Positions 6,113 to 9,455 of a stretch of 9,455 nucleotides of DNA are shown piece after piece (the stretch's first letter is position 1; each line of letters starts with the position of its first letter). The notes under the pieces were generated by a model. The model did not search any database and was not told the DNA's origin. It was given only the letters and a program-made list of their open reading frames with translations. The position numbers and the translations under genes are program-made. Source of the DNA: Bacillota bacterium (GTDB lineage Bacteria > Bacillota > Clostridia > Peptostreptococcales > Anaerovoracaceae); contig JAFZRG010000136.1 in the NCBI GenBank assembly GCA_017619985.1, forward strand, positions 1-9,455, written 5' to 3'.

Positions 6113-7393
6113 ATGAATATGGAATTCATCGAAGCCATCGAGGCTCTGGAAAGAGAAAAGGGCATTTCCAAGGATGTCCTGATCGACGCCATCGAGAGCG
6201 CCCTGGTTTCGGCATATAAGAAGAATTACGGCACGTCCCAGAACGTACGGGTCAACATCGACCGCGAGACCGGCGACATCGACGTCTTCATGAGACGCGA
6301 TATCGTCGAGGAAGTGGAAGATCCGTTCTCCCAGGCGAGCCTGGAAGAGGCGCAGGAGATCGACCCCGCCTACGAGCTCGGAGACGTCATCGAATATCAG
6401 GTGACCCCCAGAGATTTCGGCCGCATCGCCGCACAGACTGCCAAGCAGGTCGTCGTACAGCGTATCCGCGAGACCGAAAGAGGCATGATCTACGACGATT
6501 ACATCTCCCGTCAGTCCGAAGTGGTCACCGGCATCGTACAGCGCATCAGCAACGACACCGTGTTCGTGAGCATGGGCAGAGCCGAAGGTATCCTGGCTCC
6601 CAACGAGCAGATCCCCGGTGAACGCTACCGCGTGAACGAGCGCATCAAGGTCTACGTCATGGACGTCAAGAAGACGACGAAGGGACCCCAGGTGTTCCTG
6701 TCCCGCACGCACCCCGGCCTGGTCAAGAGACTGTTCGAACTCGAAGTCCCCGAGATCCAGGAAGGCGTCGTCGAGATCAAGAGCATCGCGAGAGAAGCCG
6801 GTTCCAGAACGAAGATCGCCGTCTGCACGTACGATGAGAACGTGGATCCCGTCGGATCCTGCGTCGGCACGAGAGGCGGCCGCGTACAGGCAGTCGTCGA
6901 CGAACTGGCCGGCGAAAAGATCGACATCATCAACTGGAGCGAGGAACCCGGCAAGCTGATCTCCAGCGCGCTGTCCCCGGCGAAGGTCGAAATGGTCCTG
7001 ATCGACGAGGAAGGCAAGTCCGCGACTGTCGTGGTCCCCGACTATCAGCTGTCCCTGGCGATCGGCAAGGAAGGCCAGAACGTAAGACTGGCCGCCAAGC
7101 TCTGCGGATGGAAGATCGACATCAAGAGCCACACCCAGTATCAGCCCACGCTCGAAGCGATGGCGAGAGCGGCGGAAGAGCAGCCCGAAGAAGAACCGGC
7201 GGCAGAAGAACCTCTCGTGGAAGAGCCCGCTGCCGAAGAGACCGCTGAACCCGCAGAAGCAGTCGAAATCCCGAACCTCAAGCGCTTCAAGAAAGCGGAG
7301 CTCATGGAATTCGCGCAGGATCACGGCATCGAGCTGGATCCGAAGGCAACGAACGCCGACATGATCGAGACGATCACGGAAGCGCTCGCGTAA
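6113..7393 (+). CDS. nusA: Transcription termination/antitermination factor NusA with an added C-terminal domain
   Basis: NusA binds RNA polymerase and nascent RNA and controls pausing, termination and antitermination. The order here is the RNA-polymerase-binding N-terminal domain (about 1-127), S1 domain (about 135-200, VVTGIVQRISNDTVFVSMG), KH1 (about 203-280, loop GTRGGR at 252-257) and KH2 (about 283-345, loop GKEG at 318-321, followed by NVRLAAKLCGWKIDI). These end where short Firmicutes NusA proteins end (B. subtilis has 371 residues). An acidic Pro/Ala/Glu linker (about 354-386) and about 38 more residues (388-426) follow; these look like a SAP/HeH-type helix-extended-loop-helix fold (NLKRFKKAELMEFAQDHGIE, then an NADMIETI helix). 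AAGGAGG (6094-6100) lies 12 bases before the ATG, a little far; a second ATG at 6119 would be farther. ylxR starts 12 bases after the stop. Confidence 0.97.
   Translation: MNMEFIEAIEALEREKGISKDVLIDAIESALVSAYKKNYGTSQNVRVNIDRETGDIDVFMRRDIVEEVEDPFSQASLEEAQEIDPAYELGDVIEYQVTPRDFGRIAAQTAKQVVVQRIRETERGMIYDDYISRQSEVVTGIVQRISNDTVFVSMGRAEGILAPNEQIPGERYRVNERIKVYVMDVKKTTKGPQVFLSRTHPGLVKRLFELEVPEIQEGVVEIKSIAREAGSRTKIAVCTYDENVDPVGSCVGTRGGRVQAVVDELAGEKIDIINWSEEPGKLISSALSPAKVEMVLIDEEGKSATVVVPDYQLSLAIGKEGQNVRLAAKLCGWKIDIKSHTQYQPTLEAMARAAEEQPEEEPAAEEPLVEEPAAEETAEPAEAVEIPNLKRFKKAELMEFAQDHGIELDPKATNADMIETITEALA
7172..7270 (+). repeat. Acidic Glu/Pro/Ala repeat linker in nusA
   Basis: Residues 354-386 of NusA are almost only Glu, Ala, Pro and Val, with EEP recurring in the pattern EEPAAEEPLVEEPAAEE. 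Synonymous codons differ between the units, so this is an old or selected protein repeat and not a fresh DNA duplication. It probably forms a flexible, negatively charged tether between KH2 and the C-terminal mini-domain. Confidence 0.7.
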
Positions 7394-7405
7394 TGAGGCA
7401 GAGCG

Positions 7406-7675
7406 ATGACAGAGAAGAAAGTGCCCGAAAGGCGCTGCATCGGATGCATGACGAGCAGACCGAAACAGGAGCTCATCCGCATCGTTGCAGACGCAGACGG
7501 GCTGCACATAGACCCTAGCGGCAAGATGCCCGGCAGAGGCGCGTACCTCTGCAGAAGCGAAGAATGCGCCAGGCTGGCGGTAAAGAAGAACGCTTTCGGA
7601 AGAAACCTGAAAGCGGAAGTCACCCGACAGGAAGCGGAAGCGCTCGCGGAGCAGATTGCGGAGCTTAGCAGATAA
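7406..7675 (+). CDS. ylxR: YlxR/RnpM family RNA-binding protein (DUF448)
   Basis: This 89-residue basic protein has the YlxR signature: PERRCIGCM (7-15), RPKQELIRIV (18-27), and GKMPGRGAYLC (39-49). Four cysteines (11, 14, 49, 54) are arranged C-x2-C and C-x4-C. The family is a small nucleic-acid-binding fold found between nusA and infB in Gram-positive bacteria. The B. subtilis member has been described as a modulator of RNase P (RnpM). GAGG (7395-7398) is 7 bases upstream of the ATG, right after the nusA stop. infB starts 17 bases after its stop. The ylxQ gene (L7Ae-like) that usually follows is not here. Confidence 0.95.
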   Translation: MTEKKVPERRCIGCMTSRPKQELIRIVADADGLHIDPSGKMPGRGAYLCRSEECARLAVKKNAFGRNLKAEVTRQEAEALAEQIAELSR

Positions 7676-7692
7676 GCACGGGAGGTAATTGA

Positions 7693-9455
7693 ATGGCCGA
7701 TACGGAAACCAAAGTAGTAAAAGCACAGACGAAAAAGACCACGAGCGCGGCAGAAGGCCCGAAGGTACAGATCCGCGCCGTCGATAAAGCGATCATAGAA
7801 GCACAGCAGGCGAAGAAGGCGAGACCCGCCGCAAGAGCGCAGAGCGCAGCAAAGCCGGCAGCGGAAACTGCCCGTCCTATGACGCCTCCTGTCGGAAAGC
7901 CCGTCCCGAAAGCCGCCACGTCCGCGGCAAAGCCTTTCCCCTTCGGAAAGCCCATGCCCAAGAACGCGGTGCCGCAGAAGAAGGCGGACGTCCCGCAGAC
8001 GCTGGAAAAGAAGGAAGAGCCCAAGGCGGAACCCGTTCCTGAAGTCAAGGAGCCTGTCGTTGAACCTGCAGCCCCGGCAAAGACCGAGGCAGTTCCTGCT
8101 GCGCCGGAAGTGAAGGAACCCGAGATGTACGTGGATCCTCCCATCGGCGTCAAGATCGTCAAGAAGGCGGAGCCTGCGGAAGAGCCGAAAAAGGAAGAAC
8201 CGAAGAAGGAAGAGCCGAAGGCCGAAAAGCCAAAGACCACCAGAAAGAAGAAGACGGAGAAGGCGGAAGAGCCCGCTGTCAAGGAGGAATCGAAGGCAGA
8301 GGAACCCGCGCCGAAGGAAGAAAAGCCCGCGAAAGCTGAAGAACCCAAGGCGGAACCGGTCCCCGAAGTCAAGGAAGAGCCCAAGGCGGAAGAACCCAAG
8401 CCCGAACCCGTGGATTACGTGCCCAATATCGGGGTCAAGATCATCCGCAGAGCAGCCGACGAGCCCAAGCCCGCTCCCAAGCAGGAGCGCAAGCCCGTCC
8501 AGCCCAAGAAGGACGGCGCGAAGAAAGACGGCAAAGGCGCGAAGGGAGAAGAGCGCAAGCCCAAGGAATACAAGGGCAAGCAGGGCGGAAACGCCGCTGC
8601 CGGCGCATCCCCGCGCAAGAAGGACTTCAGCGGCAAGAAGGCAAGCGAAGGCGGCCGCGAGAAGGTCGTCGCCTATACCGCGCCTGCAGGCGGAGATACC
8701 CGCCGCAGAAAGAAGGACAAGGATACCCGCGACCGCTTCGAAGAGCAGCTCACCGATCTGACGAAATCCGCGAAGAAGAAGCACTCCAAGTATAAGGAAA
8801 AGGTCGAAGAGGTCCAGGAGACCGCAGCGGAGATCGAAGCCCAGGCAACGGGCGGCGTCATCATCGACGTACCCATCACTGTGGGCGGTTTCTGCGAACA
8901 GCTCGAAGTCTCCATGTCCGACGCCATCATGGCCTTGATGAAGATGGGCATCATGGCGAACATCAACCAGAACCTGGACGAAGAGACCGCCGTCCTGCTC
9001 GGCATGGAACTGGGCAAGACCGTCGTCATCAATAAGGCGGAAGAGATCACGGAAGAAGAGGGTCTCGACCTGCACGACGACGCGGAGTCTGAACTCAAGC
9101 CGCGTCCGCCCATCATCACCGTCATGGGTCACGTAGACCACGGCAAGACGTCCCTGCTGGACGCGATCCGCAATACGAACGTGACCGCGGGCGAAGCCGG
9201 CGGCATCACGCAGCACATCGGCGCGTCCGAGATCGAGATCAACGGACAGAAGATCGTGTTCCTGGATACGCCGGGTCACGAGGCGTTCACCGCCATGCGC
9301 GCCAGAGGCGCCCACGTTACGGACATCGCGGTCCTGGTCGTCGCAGCGGATGACGGCGTCATGCCGCAGACCATCGAATCCATCAGCCACGCGAAGGCTG
9401 CCGGCGTTCCCATCATCGTTGCGATCAACAAGATGGACAAGCCCGGCGCCAATCC
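7693..9455 (+). CDS. infB: Translation initiation factor IF2 (partial, runs off the window)
   Basis: The frame has no stop from ATG 7693 to the window end, giving 587 codons plus two bases. IF2 is the GTPase that brings initiator tRNA to the 30S subunit and drives subunit joining. The start follows GGGAGGT (7680-7686) at 6 bases. The IF2_N module is at about 389-440 (IDVPITVGGFCEQLEVS, then ALMKMGIMANINQNLDEETA). The G domain follows: G1 GHVDHGKTS (479-487), G2 AGGITQ (502-507), G3 DTPGHE (525-530), G4 NKMD (579-582). G5, domain II and the fMet-tRNA-binding C-terminal domains lie beyond the edge. The region before IF2_N (1-388) is very long and mostly disordered: Ala/Lys/Pro-rich at first, Glu/Lys/Pro repeats in 107-240, then Lys/Gly-rich at 257-345 and a basic/helical stretch at 346-385. 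For comparison, G1 starts near residue 230 in B. subtilis and near 400 in E. coli. Confidence 0.97.
   Translation, partial: MADTETKVVKAQTKKTTSAAEGPKVQIRAVDKAIIEAQQAKKARPAARAQSAAKPAAETARPMTPPVGKPVPKAATSAAKPFPFGKPMPKNAVPQKKADVPQTLEKKEEPKAEPVPEVKEPVVEPAAPAKTEAVPAAPEVKEPEMYVDPPIGVKIVKKAEPAEEPKKEEPKKEEPKAEKPKTTRKKKTEKAEEPAVKEESKAEEPAPKEEKPAKAEEPKAEPVPEVKEEPKAEEPKPEPVDYVPNIGVKIIRRAADEPKPAPKQERKPVQPKKDGAKKDGKGAKGEERKPKEYKGKQGGNAAAGASPRKKDFSGKKASEGGREKVVAYTAPAGGDTRRRKKDKDTRDRFEEQLTDLTKSAKKKHSKYKEKVEEVQETAAEIEAQATGGVIIDVPITVGGFCEQLEVSMSDAIMALMKMGIMANINQNLDEETAVLLGMELGKTVVINKAEEITEEEGLDLHDDAESELKPRPPIITVMGHVDHGKTSLLDAIRNTNVTAGEAGGITQHIGASEIEINGQKIVFLDTPGHEAFTAMRARGAHVTDIAVLVVAADDGVMPQTIESISHAKAAGVPIIVAINKMDKPGAN
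8014..8052 (+). repeat. IF2 N-terminal repeat, copy 1 of EEPKAEPVPEVKE
   Basis: Residues 108-120 of IF2 read EEPKAEPVPEVKE, identical to residues 216-228 (8338-8376). Several third codon positions differ between the copies, so the match is kept at the protein level. Each copy is followed by a YV..IGVKI module, 25 residues later in copy 1 and 13 residues later in copy 2. Confidence 0.85.
8128..8169 (+). repeat. IF2 N-terminal module, copy 1 (YVDPPIGVKIVKKA)
   Basis: Residues 146-159 read YVDPPIGVKIVKKA, set in low-complexity Glu/Lys/Pro sequence. The hydrophobic/basic core IGVKI-hydrophobic-basic-basic-Ala recurs at 242-254. It looks like a short linear motif and not a random part of the charged tract. 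Confidence 0.8.
8338..8376 (+). repeat. IF2 N-terminal repeat, copy 2 of EEPKAEPVPEVKE
   Basis: Residues 216-228 repeat residues 108-120 exactly, using partly different synonymous codons (for example CCG GTC CCC here against CCC GTT CCT in copy 1). Confidence 0.85.
8416..8454 (+). repeat. IF2 N-terminal module, copy 2 (YVPNIGVKIIRRA)
   Basis: Residues 242-254 read YVPNIGVKIIRRA, matching copy 1 at Y, V, P, IGVKI, two basic residues and Ala. A weaker third relative, GPKVQIRAVD, is at residues 22-31 near the start codon. Confidence 0.8.

Noticed and set aside
6092..7726. A 544-codon minus-strand open frame opposite nusA
   Set aside because: It is a shadow of nusA, with no motif and no ribosome site, and is rich in Asp, Val and Leu from reversed codons.
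8014..8454. The repeats in infB considered as a CRISPR array or a non-coding DNA repeat
   Set aside because: They are in frame, irregular, and differ at third codon positions while keeping the protein sequence, so they are coding repeats.
7321..9390. A 689-codon open frame on the minus strand opposite the end of nusA, ylxR and infB
   Set aside because: It reads as Leu/Phe/Arg/Gly-rich low complexity, the mirror of Lys/Glu-rich sense codons. The sense strand carries clear IF2, YlxR and NusA motifs, so this is not a membrane protein gene.

Overview
This window is a chromosomal, gene-dense segment of a GC-rich bacterium. All eight genes lie on the + strand with gaps of at most 79 bases. The order rimP, nusA, ylxR, infB, the style of the Shine-Dalgarno sites (AAGGAGG) and the presence of ylxR point to a member of the Bacillota (Firmicutes). 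The high GC content and frequent C- or G-ending codons suggest one of the GC-rich gut-type lineages. The exact class cannot be fixed from the sequence alone.

Left block (1-5536). It starts inside the 3' end of ispG (isoprenoid MEP pathway), which overlaps glyA (serine hydroxymethyltransferase) by 8 bases. Then come an AI-2E/PerM-family membrane protein, a 578-residue protein with a degenerate methyltransferase-like N-terminus and an unrecognised C-terminal half, and mutY (A/G-specific adenine glycosylase). The first four genes are spaced for a single transcript. The junction before mutY has no visible ribosome binding site.

Junction (5537-5615). This 79-base gap is AT-richer than its surroundings. 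It holds a perfect 9-10 bp GC-rich hairpin followed by a T-rich run, and possible promoter elements upstream. The hairpin could end the left transcript, attenuate the right one, or both.

Right block (5616-9455). This is the conserved transcription/translation operon: rimP (30S maturation, TTG start), nusA (transcription elongation/termination factor), ylxR/rnpM (small RNA-binding protein) and infB (initiation factor IF2, cut by the window end inside its G domain). The usual ylxQ gene between ylxR and infB is absent.

The main unusual points are: a very long Lys/Glu/Pro/Ala-rich N-terminal region in IF2 that contains a repeated YV..IGVKI module; an acidic linker plus a small SAP/HeH-like domain added to the end of NusA; the unrecognised 578-residue protein; an altered PLP-phosphate loop in GlyA; and the hairpin leader of rimP. 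No mobile element, CRISPR array, tRNA or rRNA was seen. The window is mostly core housekeeping, and I see no clear new defence or mobile system.
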